Part shown: positions 16,303 through 25,962 of the stretch, one piece after another
Numbering within the stretch: position 1 is the first letter of the stretch
How the letters are laid out: the number at the start of each line of letters is the position of its first letter
Origin: JAZKFT01 sp040386335
GTDB taxonomy: Bacteria; Bacteroidota; Bacteroidia; Chitinophagales; Chitinophagaceae
NCBI GenBank assembly: GCA_040386335.1
Contig: JAZKFT010000012.1
Location: 62,001 to 126,000, forward strand
Direction: 5' to 3'
DNA length: 64,000 bases
Position numbers and translations under genes: made by a program
The notes under the pieces: generated by a model
What the model was told of the DNA's origin: nothing
What the model saw: only the letters and a program-made list of their open reading frames with translations
Database searches by the model: none

Positions 16303-17481
16303 ATGAATCAAAAAACGGTACTCATATTCGGCGTAGGGCATCTGGCTTACCGTTTAAAAAAACATGTCGCTTTGGAGAAGTACAAGGTGGTTCATTCTTC
16401 GATAGACGAAATACAACCGCGCCATGAGATCGGTACTTTTTTAGACAACCTTCATGCGTTTCTCAATAAGACGGATAGCAATGATATAGCAATGATATAT
16501 TTGCTGGATGAAAGGGATGAAAACAATTTGCAGATGATCATTTCGCTTATTTCTATTTTCTCTGATGTGCCAATAACGGCCGCGTTATTTAACGAAAACC
16601 TGATCCCACACCTGGAGAACCAGCATAACAACTTAACCATTTTCAATCCTGCAAAAATTGCGGCGCCAGCGTTTGTAGCGGCTATTTATCAGCCACTCTC
16701 CAGGACACTTCCGCCCAACCCGGTTAAGAAAAATGAACATGAGCCTGCAAAGCAAAAAATGTCGCTTACCAGCAAGCTGTTACTCGGTTTTGGTGGTATT
16801 ATATTGGGTGCCATCACCTATTTTCATTTCTTCGAAAAGCTGTCCTGGCTTGACTCGATCTATTTTGTGGTGGTAACATCCGCCACGGTAGGCTATAGTG
16901 ATATCAACCTGTACCAATCTGAACCCCTGAGTAAAATAGTGGGCATTTTGCTCATCCTTTCCTCTACAGTATTTATCTGGATGATCTTTTCGTTAACGAT
17001 CAATGGATTGCTGCAACGCCAGGCACAACTGGCATTGGGTCGAAAAAAGTACACGATGAAAGATCATATAGTCATCTGTGGGCTCGGGAGACTGGGTTAT
17101 TTTATTGCGGAGGAATTGTTGCGCAGAAATGAAAAACTCATCATCATTGAGCAAAGTGAAGATTCCAAGCATATCGATTATTTCCGGCAGGGGGGTGCTG
17201 AAATATATATTGGCGATGGAAGGCTGCCCAAAGTGCTGACCGATGTAAATGTGGCCCAGGCCCGTGCTTTGATCTCTGTTATCAACAACGATACCATTAA
17301 CCTGGAAGTAGGGCTGAATGCCCGTCTGCTGAAAAATGATATCCGGCTGATCCTAAGAATCTTCGATGAAACGATGGCGGGAAAAATAAAGGACTACCTG
17401 CATATTCATTTAACGCTGAGCGCATCGGCTATTGCAGATGATAAATTTGCAGAGGTGTTGAAAAAGCATCCCCAGGACTAA
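16303..17481 (+). CDS. Two-helix K+ channel with N- and C-terminal Rossmann domains
   Basis: 392 residues. Residues 4-130 form a Rossmann-like domain (VLIFGVGHLAYRL). Residues 155-175 and 205-235 are membrane helices around the pore loop TSATVGYSD, whose filter TVGYSD (195-200) is that of a potassium channel. From about 250 a TrkA-N/RCK domain follows (HIVICGLGRLGYFIAEEL), which gates such channels by binding nucleotides or ions. An N-terminal Rossmann domain ahead of the pore is unusual. No operon partner is visible. Confidence 0.85.
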   Translation: MNQKTVLIFGVGHLAYRLKKHVALEKYKVVHSSIDEIQPRHEIGTFLDNLHAFLNKTDSNDIAMIYLLDERDENNLQMIISLISIFSDVPITAALFNENLIPHLENQHNNLTIFNPAKIAAPAFVAAIYQPLSRTLPPNPVKKNEHEPAKQKMSLTSKLLLGFGGIILGAITYFHFFEKLSWLDSIYFVVVTSATVGYSDINLYQSEPLSKIVGILLILSSTVFIWMIFSLTINGLLQRQAQLALGRKKYTMKDHIVICGLGRLGYFIAEELLRRNEKLIIIEQSEDSKHIDYFRQGGAEIYIGDGRLPKVLTDVNVAQARALISVINNDTINLEVGLNARLLKNDIRLILRIFDETMAGKIKDYLHIHLTLSASAIADDKFAEVLKKHPQD

Positions 17482-17525
17482 GCCCATTGTTCATTCCGGT
17501 TGAGTTAAACTGGTAAGCAGCAAAC

Positions 17526-20504
17526 CTAGTTTAGTGGTAGTGTTACACAGATTCCTTTTACTTCAATCATACGGTTATTAACTGCTTGCACAATAGCTCC
17601 GTTCCGGGCCTGGATACTGGCGACCTCTGCATTATCATTGCTTATAATACATGGAAAAGTTACGGCTGCATCCACTATTACATGTGTTTTGCTGGTTGGT
17701 ATTTTATTGATGTTCCAGTTAGCTGCTGTATGCCAGTCGCTGCTTTCATTGCCTGTCCAATGCGCTACCTCCAGAACTACCGCCGCCACTGCGCTGCTGC
17801 TGCACCCGATATTATTGGTTACGGTTAACTGGTAGTTACCAGGCGATACAGCAGAAGGAGTTGGTGTATTCCAGGAAGCAGTCAACCCGGTAGTATTGTA
17901 TAACAAAAGCAGGTTCGTTGTATCTCCGGGACAGTTCTGATAAATTGTAGTATCCGAACCGATGTAAGGCGCTGCACTACTGGTAATATTCACGTAAGAA
18001 GTATCTCTTGAAATGCATTTACTGTTGTCCACAGCGATTAATCTTGCCTGGTAAATGCCCGGTGTAAAATACGTATGGGAAATTGTTGGAGAAGCAGTAA
18101 CCACAGGTCCGGAACCATCTCCGAAATTCCACTCGTATGATGCAGCGATGGCCACGGTGTCTCTAAAATCAACGGTTAATGGAACGCCACAACTGCTGGT
18201 ATCGCCATCCTGTGAATTTATAGATGATTTTATGCCTCCTCTTATCCCGCTCAAATCAAACCTGATCTTAACAATCGCTTCGTTGCAACCTGCACCGGAA
18301 CTGTTGGTAGGAGCCCATGAACCGGGTGTTGTAGGAAAACTGACAGTGCCGCCACAGTTGGCGCAAAAGGCCTGGTGTAGAACGCCGTCTTCATCAAAGC
18401 GGCTGGCAGCGCCATCCACATGGTCTGTTGCGCCGCCGTTTTCGCCAAAAAAACTACCATATAATTGGCTGATAGCATTTTTCTCCAGTACAAATAAATA
18501 GAAATCTTTTCCGTCTGTAGTGGATTGAAGAGCGTTCGGCGTTATTGTCATTCCCATAGTACCAGCATTTGGAAATTGAGGAATAGATGCCTGTGTGATA
18601 CTGCCACCCCAGCCGGATACATACACATTTTCGCAATTATCTACAAAAAAAGCAGTGGGGGAGATATTGGGAGCCGCAGCGTTGGTGCCAAAGACTGTCG
18701 AATACAAATAACCGCTTAGATCCTTCTGCAATTTTCCAATAAACTGTTTTCCACCCGCCTGGCTGAAAGCCGCATTTTGAACCGGTAAATTGCCTGTTGT
18801 AGTTGCCAAAATATAGGGGAAGCCAAGTTTATCCAGCTTTAGTCCATACACCTGCTCATTGGCCGCTGTAGCAATATAGGTTGATTTTAGCAAGGTGCCG
18901 GACGGGGAAACTACTGCTACAAATCCATCTATATTTCCGCCGGGGTTTTGCCCTACTGTACCTGTTTTATTGCCGGGAAAATTAGTGCTTCTGGTACCAC
19001 CGGCGATCCAGGTATTGCCAGTTTCCGGGCTTATACTCAACACATAAGCCACATCATCTCCCGAGCCTCCTAAAAAAGAGCCGTATAATTCGTTGCTGAG
19101 ATTGCTGTCAAACTTTAAAAACAATGCATCTTGTAACCCGGATTTTGCGGGTTGAAAAGCGGTCCCTGCTGTAACCGGAAAATCCCCCGACTGTGTACAT
19201 GAAGCGAGCAAAATATTTCCAGCCTGGTCAAACATGGCCTCGCATCTTGAGTCATCATTATAGTTTTGCATCAATGAAGAGGGCTGTGGGTTAGGGTACT
19301 TATTCCGAATGTTTACGCCGTCATCAGAAATCCCTCCAATCCTGATAGACCCGACTAATCCGGTTCCGGTTGGGTTCAACTTCAAAACAAAAATATCCCA
19401 TCCACCACCCGTTCCAATAAGCGGCCGTGTAACCGGAAAATTACCTGAAGTAGTTCTTCCTGCCACCACCAGGTTGCCCTGTGCATCGGCAATGAGACTT
19501 TGCGGAGATTCATTGCCAGCTCCGCCAACGTAAGTGGCATAGATACGCTGCGAGCCATCGCTGCTAAGTTTAATGATACCCATATCGAATCCAATGGCAT
19601 CTTCACCGGTATTGGTACCTCCACCAAATGTGGTTTGAAAAGCCCCGGTACTTACCGGGAAACCCAAGCCAAATACAATACCGGCACCAAATGATGTTCC
19701 GCCTGGTCCATAAGTGGCCACATAACCCCAGTTGTCGGCGGTGCTGCCGGTAAAACTGCTGAATACAAGGGTAGGATCAATAATTAAGGTTTTGCTGCGA
19801 TCGTAGCTGCCTAATTGAAACCGGGCAGTTTTTCCTGACACCTGGAAATGGCAGGGAACTTCAGTGTGTACACCATTTTTTAATTGATAACTAAACGGTC
19901 TGTTTTCTTTTATTTCTCCCACAGATGTTTTTACAAAAAGCTCACCCTCTTTTAATTCCAGTGCCTCCACACCATTGTAGGTTAGGGCCAGTTTACTAAT
20001 GTCTGCATTAGGGTGAATGATAATGTCGTATTTCATTTGCCCATCCTGACTATAATAGTGTACATCTATTCCAGGGTACATATTTTTATAAATAGTGCCT
20101 CCATATATTTTACATTCACTTGCCCATTCCTTTGGATTGCTACTGGTAAAATAATTATTATAACCGGGCCGGAGTTGTTCCGGAATAATTACAGGGTCGG
20201 GATTGCAATGATCAAACAGCACTTCGTATGCGTGGGACCTCAGGGTAATAACTTCGGGAACTGGCGATGCTTCAACATGGCTTCCATGAAACCAGGATGT
20301 TACATTTTGAAGATCAACAGGATGGTGCTGCAACACTTTATAACCAGCAGATTCAAGATAAAAAGCGCCAGTTAACAGTTTGGCCTGAAATTTCACTGCT
20401 TTATTCCATTGGCCTTTGTTTTCAACGAGTTCAAGGTTTTGTGTGATTCCTGTGAAAGCCAATAAAGTGATGAATGCTGTTGCTACGACCTTTTTCCCCT
20501 GCAT
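17526..20504 (-). CDS. Large secreted SBBP-repeat / PKD protein
   Basis: 992 residues. A signal peptide (1-21) is followed by the N-terminal domain common to such Bacteroidota exoproteins (ENKGQW at about 28-33, to about 240). Beta-propeller-like SBBP repeats follow (about 250-750; motifs such as GNLVVAGRTTSGNFPVT recur). A PKD domain lies at about 772-841 (YEWNFGDGSGPVV), then an Ig-like stretch. The last 78 residues form a C-terminal module also found at the end of the beta-helix protein at 26460. It is probably exported to the cell surface or medium. No standard type IX sorting tail is seen. Function unknown. Confidence 0.8.
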   Translation of the reverse strand: MQGKKVVATAFITLLAFTGITQNLELVENKGQWNKAVKFQAKLLTGAFYLESAGYKVLQHHPVDLQNVTSWFHGSHVEASPVPEVITLRSHAYEVLFDHCNPDPVIIPEQLRPGYNNYFTSSNPKEWASECKIYGGTIYKNMYPGIDVHYYSQDGQMKYDIIIHPNADISKLALTYNGVEALELKEGELFVKTSVGEIKENRPFSYQLKNGVHTEVPCHFQVSGKTARFQLGSYDRSKTLIIDPTLVFSSFTGSTADNWGYVATYGPGGTSFGAGIVFGLGFPVSTGAFQTTFGGGTNTGEDAIGFDMGIIKLSSDGSQRIYATYVGGAGNESPQSLIADAQGNLVVAGRTTSGNFPVTRPLIGTGGGWDIFVLKLNPTGTGLVGSIRIGGISDDGVNIRNKYPNPQPSSLMQNYNDDSRCEAMFDQAGNILLASCTQSGDFPVTAGTAFQPAKSGLQDALFLKFDSNLSNELYGSFLGGSGDDVAYVLSISPETGNTWIAGGTRSTNFPGNKTGTVGQNPGGNIDGFVAVVSPSGTLLKSTYIATAANEQVYGLKLDKLGFPYILATTTGNLPVQNAAFSQAGGKQFIGKLQKDLSGYLYSTVFGTNAAAPNISPTAFFVDNCENVYVSGWGGSITQASIPQFPNAGTMGMTITPNALQSTTDGKDFYLFVLEKNAISQLYGSFFGENGGATDHVDGAASRFDEDGVLHQAFCANCGGTVSFPTTPGSWAPTNSSGAGCNEAIVKIRFDLSGIRGGIKSSINSQDGDTSSCGVPLTVDFRDTVAIAASYEWNFGDGSGPVVTASPTISHTYFTPGIYQARLIAVDNSKCISRDTSYVNITSSAAPYIGSDTTIYQNCPGDTTNLLLLYNTTGLTASWNTPTPSAVSPGNYQLTVTNNIGCSSSAVAAVVLEVAHWTGNESSDWHTAANWNINKIPTSKTHVIVDAAVTFPCIISNDNAEVASIQARNGAIVQAVNNRMIEVKGICVTLPLN

Positions 20505-20749
20505 AGTATTTTTTTTGTTGAAGATAAGGGGATGATCCCCTTGCTAACGTTGGAAGCTGAACTTGATAGAAAATTAATAGACGCGGGTATCGGTTTCGAT
20601 ATGCTAAAGTCAAATGGAACAACTTTAAAGGTCCCCAATTACACGAAGTCCGCAACACCGCTTTGTTTTGGTATATTTTAAGAATTATCTTGCCAATAGA
20701 TCTGTTTAATTAAACCGTCTTTTTAAAATCCCGATAATATCTCCTGCCT

Positions 20750-21868
20750 ATGAACTCTCGTCGCAAATTTCTAAAAAAGCTTTCAGTTCCATTTATCGCC
20801 ATTCCATTTTCAAATTTTGCCGCGGCGGCAAACAGTGAAGAACAGCCATACTTACCCAGTGTTGGACCGGTATTGCGTGTTGCCATTATGGGATTGGGCA
20901 GCTATGGCACCCGCGTAGCCGAAGCAATGAAAGATTGTAAGAGAGCTAAACTAGTTGGGGTTATCAGTGGAACACCCGATAAAATTGCCGCCTGGCAAAG
21001 CAAATACAGTATACCGGAGAAGAACTGTTACAACTACGAAAACTTCGATGCCATTAAGGACAATGCTGATATTGATGCCGTCTATGTCATCACCCCAAAT
21101 GCACTGCACCGCGACCAGGTAATAAGGGTAGCAAAGGCTGGCAAACACGCTATTTGTGAAAAGCCGATGGCTATTAACGCGAAAGAAGGGCAGGAAATGA
21201 TTGATGCCTGTAAGAAGGCGAACGTGAAATTGTTGGTGGGGTACAGGATGCATTTTGAACCCAAAACATTGGAAATAATAAGAATGCGAAATGATGGTGA
21301 GTTGGGGAAGGTGCTGTTCTTCCAGGGCTTGAGCGGTTTTAGAATAGGCAATCCCAACCAATGGCGGCTGGATAAAAAACTGGCAGGTGGTGGCTCTTTA
21401 ATGGACATTGGTATTTACTCTATAAACGGCGCCAGGTACATGATTGGGGAAGACCCTGTTTGGGTAACGGCGCAGGAAACAAAAACCAACCCGGTGATTT
21501 TTAAAGAAGGGGTGGATGAAACGGTTCAATTTCAACTTGGTTTTCCAGGCGGCGCCGTGGCTTCCTGTCTGTCTACCTATAACATGAATAACCTGGATCG
21601 TTTTTTCCTGACTGCCGAAAAAGGCTTCGCAGAATTACTGCCTTCCACAGGCTATGGGCCGATAAAGGGACGCACCAATAAGGGTGAACTAACGCACCCG
21701 CACATTACGCACCAAACGGTACAAATGGATGAGATGGCCGCCATTATTTTAGATGGTAAAAAGCCCATCGTTCCGGTGGATGGTGAAGAAGCAATAAAAG
21801 ATCTGAAAATCCTGGATGCAATTGTGCTGGCGGCAAAAAAGGGGAAGAAAATAGCATTGAACTTGTAA
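20750..21868 (+). CDS. Tat-exported Gfo/Idh/MocA oxidoreductase
   Basis: 372 residues. The start MNSRRKFLKKL is a twin-arginine export signal, so the protein is probably folded with its cofactor and sent to the periplasm. A Rossmann domain follows (VAIMGLGSYGTRVAEAM) and the hallmark CEKPM. The C-terminal alpha/beta domain contains GGGSLMDIGIYSINGARY. This resembles glucose-fructose oxidoreductase and related periplasmic sugar dehydrogenases that hold NADP tightly. The sugar is unknown. It is divergent from the SBBP protein with a 245-bp spacer. Confidence 0.85.
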   Translation: MNSRRKFLKKLSVPFIAIPFSNFAAAANSEEQPYLPSVGPVLRVAIMGLGSYGTRVAEAMKDCKRAKLVGVISGTPDKIAAWQSKYSIPEKNCYNYENFDAIKDNADIDAVYVITPNALHRDQVIRVAKAGKHAICEKPMAINAKEGQEMIDACKKANVKLLVGYRMHFEPKTLEIIRMRNDGELGKVLFFQGLSGFRIGNPNQWRLDKKLAGGGSLMDIGIYSINGARYMIGEDPVWVTAQETKTNPVIFKEGVDETVQFQLGFPGGAVASCLSTYNMNNLDRFFLTAEKGFAELLPSTGYGPIKGRTNKGELTHPHITHQTVQMDEMAAIILDGKKPIVPVDGEEAIKDLKILDAIVLAAKKGKKIALNL

Positions 21869-22039
21869 AAAATGCTTGCAGTAATGCCAGCTTGGATCTC
21901 CACGTAGGAAATAATCAACAAAATAATTTTCAATGCTCAATTTTCAACTCCGGGGCAAATTGGTTATTGAAAATTGTTCGTTGGTTATTGAACATTAAAA
22001 ATGTGGTGATACGGTCAAAAATGTTAACAGCCGTGTCTG

Positions 22040-23794
22040 TCAAAGCCTTGGTCTAAAGGGTTTAACCGGATCTGTAAATGGCAGCACCCCGCGTACCCGA
22101 AGTTTACGGCGATACACTTTATCTTTTGCCGTCACGTACAACACATCAAAATTTGTCCCTCCAAAACAAACATTCGAAGGCATTGCTCCTCCGGGCAAAG
22201 TCAGGATGGCATTTACACGACCGGTCTGATCCAGTATTTGAATACCCAGGCGGGATGTTACATAAATGCGGCCGCTCGTATCGCAACGCAGGCCATCGCT
22301 CCAGGCATTTTCAGCATCGTCTGGTACATGTAGCCAGCCATAGCGTTGCTTATTGGCAAGTGTTCCGTCGGGCAAAATGCTATACACCCAAACCCAATGC
22401 GAGGCAGACTCGGTAACATATAACAAAGATTGGTCAGGCGAAAGACAGAGGCCGTTGGGAAATTTCAATCCTTCATCTGCTACCATTCTTTCACCGCCCG
22501 GTTTCACCAGGAATATTTTGCCAGGACGTTCCGCACCATTGGGCGAAGTGATATACATATTACCATTTTTTGCCACCACCAGGTCGTTCCCGGAAATGGT
22601 ATCCAGCACCACAGTTTCTTTGCCAGCGGCATCATAGCTAAGAACCTGTTTTGTTTCGCCGGCTACTACAATGCGCCTGCCATCCGGACCAAATGCTGTA
22701 CCACTGCCTCTTTTAGCATGTAAATCAAGTGCTGTGAGCTTGCCGGCTGTAGATACTTTATAGGTTTTGGAAGTCGGAATATCCTGGAAGAAAACTTCAC
22801 CTGCTCCATTGGTAGCAGTGCCTTCGGTAAAACTATAGCCTTCGCCCACTAATTCCCAACCTTCGCCCGGGATAAGGATATCGCTTAGAAACTGATTTTT
22901 AGATTTGCCCGCCATCACGGGTTGTGGGTGATTCTTCCAGAGCCATCTCATAGCCTCCGGAAAAAGAGAACTTGCGTGCCTGCCATTGTGGGCACCCACA
23001 CCCCATGCGTGCATTACCTCGTAACCCGAAAAGCTAAGGGCACGCTCCATGGTTTGGTTGGCCATCCACCAATCACCGGCGTAAATATTAAGGTCGTTGG
23101 ACCCATCCTGCAAAAACACGCGTATGGGTTTGGGTTCGTATTTACGGATCAGTGTCGGGTAGCGGTCGCCTCCACGGAGACCAACATAAGTACCAATAGA
23201 ACTAAACACCCTGGAGAACGCATCCGGCCGTTCCCAGGCTGCGGTAAAGGCGCAAATGGCGCCGCTGCTGCCGCCACCGATGGCACGGTCGTTGCCATTT
23301 TTTGAGAGTCTGATGTTCCTGCCATCCTTTGTTTTTTGTTTTTCCACATCGGGTAAGATTTCGTCCAGGATAAACCGGGCATAAGCGTCGCCCAGGCCAT
23401 CATATTCAAAACTGCGGTTGAAGCGGTCGAGTGCTGTTGTGGGGTTGGTAGCGGGTATCACACCGGGGTTGATAAACACGCCGATAGTAACCGGCATTTC
23501 TTTATTGTAGATCAGGTTGTCAAAAACCGTGGTGGCTTTGTTCTGTATGCCATCCTGGTTAATGTACACACAGGCAGGTTTGTCAGCCTGGTATTGTGCG
23601 GGAACATATACCCAATAGTCCCTGGTGGTGCCGGGAAAAATTTTGGAACTGGCAAATGTCAATTTCATTACTTCACCCTTTGGAACTCCGGCATGTTCCA
23701 CCGAAGCACTGTCCACCGGGTAATTTTGATCGTCGGCCTGGCTAAAAACACCCAGGCATAATAGCATCAGGACAAAGCACAGGAATATTTTCAT
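22040..23794 (-). CDS. Esterase / SMP-30 gluconolactonase fusion protein, exported
   Basis: 584 residues with a signal peptide (1-18). Residues 45-290 are an esterase D/enterochelin-esterase type alpha/beta hydrolase, with the nucleophile Ser176 in GGSSG and a likely catalytic His in the GAHNGRHAS segment. From about 305 to 575 it is an SMP-30/gluconolactonase beta-propeller (GRIYVTSRLGIQILD, GLRCDTSGRI, FPNGLCLSPDQ). The fusion suggests one protein that removes an ester group and opens a lactone, or cuts two bonds of one plant-derived compound. The pairing is visible; the substrate is inference. Confidence 0.85.
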   Translation of the reverse strand: MKIFLCFVLMLLCLGVFSQADDQNYPVDSASVEHAGVPKGEVMKLTFASSKIFPGTTRDYWVYVPAQYQADKPACVYINQDGIQNKATTVFDNLIYNKEMPVTIGVFINPGVIPATNPTTALDRFNRSFEYDGLGDAYARFILDEILPDVEKQKTKDGRNIRLSKNGNDRAIGGGSSGAICAFTAAWERPDAFSRVFSSIGTYVGLRGGDRYPTLIRKYEPKPIRVFLQDGSNDLNIYAGDWWMANQTMERALSFSGYEVMHAWGVGAHNGRHASSLFPEAMRWLWKNHPQPVMAGKSKNQFLSDILIPGEGWELVGEGYSFTEGTATNGAGEVFFQDIPTSKTYKVSTAGKLTALDLHAKRGSGTAFGPDGRRIVVAGETKQVLSYDAAGKETVVLDTISGNDLVVAKNGNMYITSPNGAERPGKIFLVKPGGERMVADEGLKFPNGLCLSPDQSLLYVTESASHWVWVYSILPDGTLANKQRYGWLHVPDDAENAWSDGLRCDTSGRIYVTSRLGIQILDQTGRVNAILTLPGGAMPSNVCFGGTNFDVLYVTAKDKVYRRKLRVRGVLPFTDPVKPFRPRL

Positions 23795-23911
23795 GGAAGC
23801 ATTTTTTAAGGAGAGGCAAGATGGAATGAAGCCGCCAATTCATTCAAATATAACCATTACCATAAAAATCCATGCAATAGGAACCTGCTGAAGATGCTGA
23901 AAACTTTACAT

Positions 23912-23919
23912 TAAGTTTG
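23912..23919 (+). promoter_or_regulatory. Putative -7 element TAAGTTTG
   Basis: Exact match to the Bacteroidota -7 consensus TAnnTTTG, 55 bp ahead of the dehydrogenase start at 23975. No convincing -33 TTTG was found at the right distance. Confidence 0.4.
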
Positions 23920-23974
23920 CGAATTCACCAGTTTGCGTGGAATCATTTTCCAACTGCTAATAACGCTTGAGCAT

Positions 23975-25174
23975 ATGAAAAAAATTGGATTGATACGGGA
24001 AGGCAAAGCCCCCACTGATAATCGCGTAGCCTTAACACCGGCCCAATGCCGCTGGCTGGAAAGCAATGTAGAGGGTGTGCAGGTGAAAATACAAACCTGC
24101 ACCACCCGCTGTTTTACCGATGATGAATATCGCCGTGCGGGTGCCGATGTATGCGAAGACCTGAGCGACTGCGACATACTTCTGGGTATCAAGGAAGTGC
24201 CGGTGGAAATGTTGATACCCAACAAAACCTATCTTTTTTTCAGCCATACCAAAAAGCTGCAGCCGCATAACCAGAAACTATTTAAAGCCATACTGGATAA
24301 GGGGATTACGCTAATTGACTATGAATGCCTGGAGCATGAAGATGGCAAACGCATCATCGGGTTTGGATTTTTTGCAGGTATCGTCGGCGCTCACAACGGA
24401 ATGATGGCCTATGGCAGTCGCACCGGCCTGTTTACGCTGCCAAGGGTGTTTCATTGCAAAGATTATCGCGGGCTCATCAATCATTATTTTGGTGTAAAAC
24501 TGCCCAATATAAAAATAGCCGTTACAGGCAGTGGCAGGGTGGCACATGGCGTGCTGGAAGTGATGAACCTGATGGGCGTCGCCGAAGTGGATGCGGATGA
24601 ATACCTGGAAAGAAATTTTACTTACCCGGTGTATGTTCAGTTAAAAGGTGCCGACCTGTACACACATAAGCAATTAAAAACCTATAAGCGGGAACATTTT
24701 CATAACAATCCGCAAGAATACCGCAGCCGGTTTTTGCCTTTTACGCACTGCACCGATATATTGATGAATGGCGTTTATTGGGATGCCAATGTGCCCAGGC
24801 TTTTTGAAAAAGAGGATGTGGACGAATCTTTTACAATTGAAACGATAGCTGACATCACTGATGATACCAATGGCTCTATCCCCATCAACCTGGGCGACCA
24901 AACCATACCCGATCCTGTTTACGGGGTTGACAAAAAGACTTTTGAAAAAACAGCGCCTTACCTGCCGCAAAGTATCGATGTGATGGCCGTGGGTAACCTT
25001 CCAAACGAATTACCCAGGGATGCTTCGCGGTATTTTGGAGAGCAACTGATCAAATACGTGCTGGATGATGTACTTAAAAATGGCAGTGATATGATCACAA
25101 GGGCTACGATGGTAAAGAATGGAGAACTTACGGCTAATTACGATTATATGAAGGCCTATGCCGAAGGGGACTAA
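23975..25174 (+). CDS. Lysine/saccharopine dehydrogenase-like NAD-dependent oxidoreductase
   Basis: 399 residues from the ATG at 23975, which gives the typical start MKKIGLIREGKAPTDNRVAL. The N-terminal domain is of the alanine dehydrogenase/transhydrogenase type (LTPAQC, GIKEVPVEML, FFSHTKKLQPHN). A nucleotide-binding part follows with IAVTGSGRVAHGVLEVM. The overall layout, including FSHT and the late IPDPVYGVD, is that of LYS1-like saccharopine dehydrogenases rather than alanine dehydrogenase. Cytoplasmic. The exact reaction is not settled: lysine-forming saccharopine dehydrogenase or a related opine-type enzyme. Confidence 0.75.
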   Translation: MKKIGLIREGKAPTDNRVALTPAQCRWLESNVEGVQVKIQTCTTRCFTDDEYRRAGADVCEDLSDCDILLGIKEVPVEMLIPNKTYLFFSHTKKLQPHNQKLFKAILDKGITLIDYECLEHEDGKRIIGFGFFAGIVGAHNGMMAYGSRTGLFTLPRVFHCKDYRGLINHYFGVKLPNIKIAVTGSGRVAHGVLEVMNLMGVAEVDADEYLERNFTYPVYVQLKGADLYTHKQLKTYKREHFHNNPQEYRSRFLPFTHCTDILMNGVYWDANVPRLFEKEDVDESFTIETIADITDDTNGSIPINLGDQTIPDPVYGVDKKTFEKTAPYLPQSIDVMAVGNLPNELPRDASRYFGEQLIKYVLDDVLKNGSDMITRATMVKNGELTANYDYMKAYAEGD

Positions 25175-25181
25175 TTCCGGG

Positions 25182-25928
25182 TTACAGGTGCAGGTAGTAG
25201 TCTTTCAACAACGTTATGAACGCATCCGAATATTTCCCTCTTTCCGTTTCAATAACTATTTCCTGTTCCGTTATTGCCGCTTCGTTTTGCCTGCCAAACA
25301 AAATCATTGTGCGGAAATAACCGTGTTGAGGCGTTTGTTTTACCATAACTTTTTTCGCCGGGAAAAGGGAAAACATGCCTGCGATTGCGATCACTTCATC
25401 AGTACGGTATCCCGGCAGCAATATAAAAAAATGACCATCCGTTTTTAGTAACCGGTTTACGGTTTCAAACAATGCTTCCAGCGACAGCTGGCTGCTATGG
25501 TGGGCGGAATTCTTTTTTGCATCATTACTTTGCAGCTGTTGTTCGTAAAACGGCGGATTGCTGATAATAACATCGAATAAATATCCCGGTTCGAAATCTT
25601 TTATGTTTTGATGAACAACAGTAACGCTGGATGGCCATGGCGAAGCACCAACATTTTCCGTGGCCTGTGCTGCAGCATGTTCATCTAATTCCACAGCATC
25701 GATATCGACTGTTGGGTTTTGCTGTACATACATGAGCGATAGCAGACCGCTACCTGTGCCAATATCAAGGACTGCATGCTTCATGTTTAAAAATTCTTTG
25801 CCAACAGCTAACTGATGACTGCCAACTGCACACCATGCCCCAAACAAACAACTATCTGTGGTCACCTTCATGGCGCAGCGGTCGTGAATGATGGTGAATT
25901 GTTTGAACCGGAAATAAGGATTGGACAT
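25182..25928 (-). CDS. trmN6: tRNA1(Val) A37 N6-methyltransferase
   Basis: 248 residues. The start FRFKQFTIIHDRCAMKV is the family hallmark. The SAM site is VLDIGTGSGLLSLM, and the catalytic NPPF of N6-adenine methylases is present at SNPPFYEQQL. It modifies adenine 37 of tRNA1(Val) in the cytoplasm. Between GAW and VLDIG there is an extra stretch (SHQLAVGKEFLN) that matches a spacer repeat seen elsewhere in the window, so an in-frame repeat insertion is likely. It is convergent with the dehydrogenase gene, 7 bp apart. Confidence 0.9.
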   Translation of the reverse strand: MSNPYFRFKQFTIIHDRCAMKVTTDSCLFGAWCAVGSHQLAVGKEFLNMKHAVLDIGTGSGLLSLMYVQQNPTVDIDAVELDEHAAAQATENVGASPWPSSVTVVHQNIKDFEPGYLFDVIISNPPFYEQQLQSNDAKKNSAHHSSQLSLEALFETVNRLLKTDGHFFILLPGYRTDEVIAIAGMFSLFPAKKVMVKQTPQHGYFRTMILFGRQNEAAITEQEIVIETERGKYSDAFITLLKDYYLHL

Positions 25929-25962
25929 ATTAGGGAAGGAGGGCGTCGATGTGCCCCGAAAT

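Noticed and set aside
17526..20504. Type IX secretion sorting domain at the end of the SBBP protein
   Set aside because: The tail lacks the GxY and GR-type motifs of known sorting domains; it is a different module.
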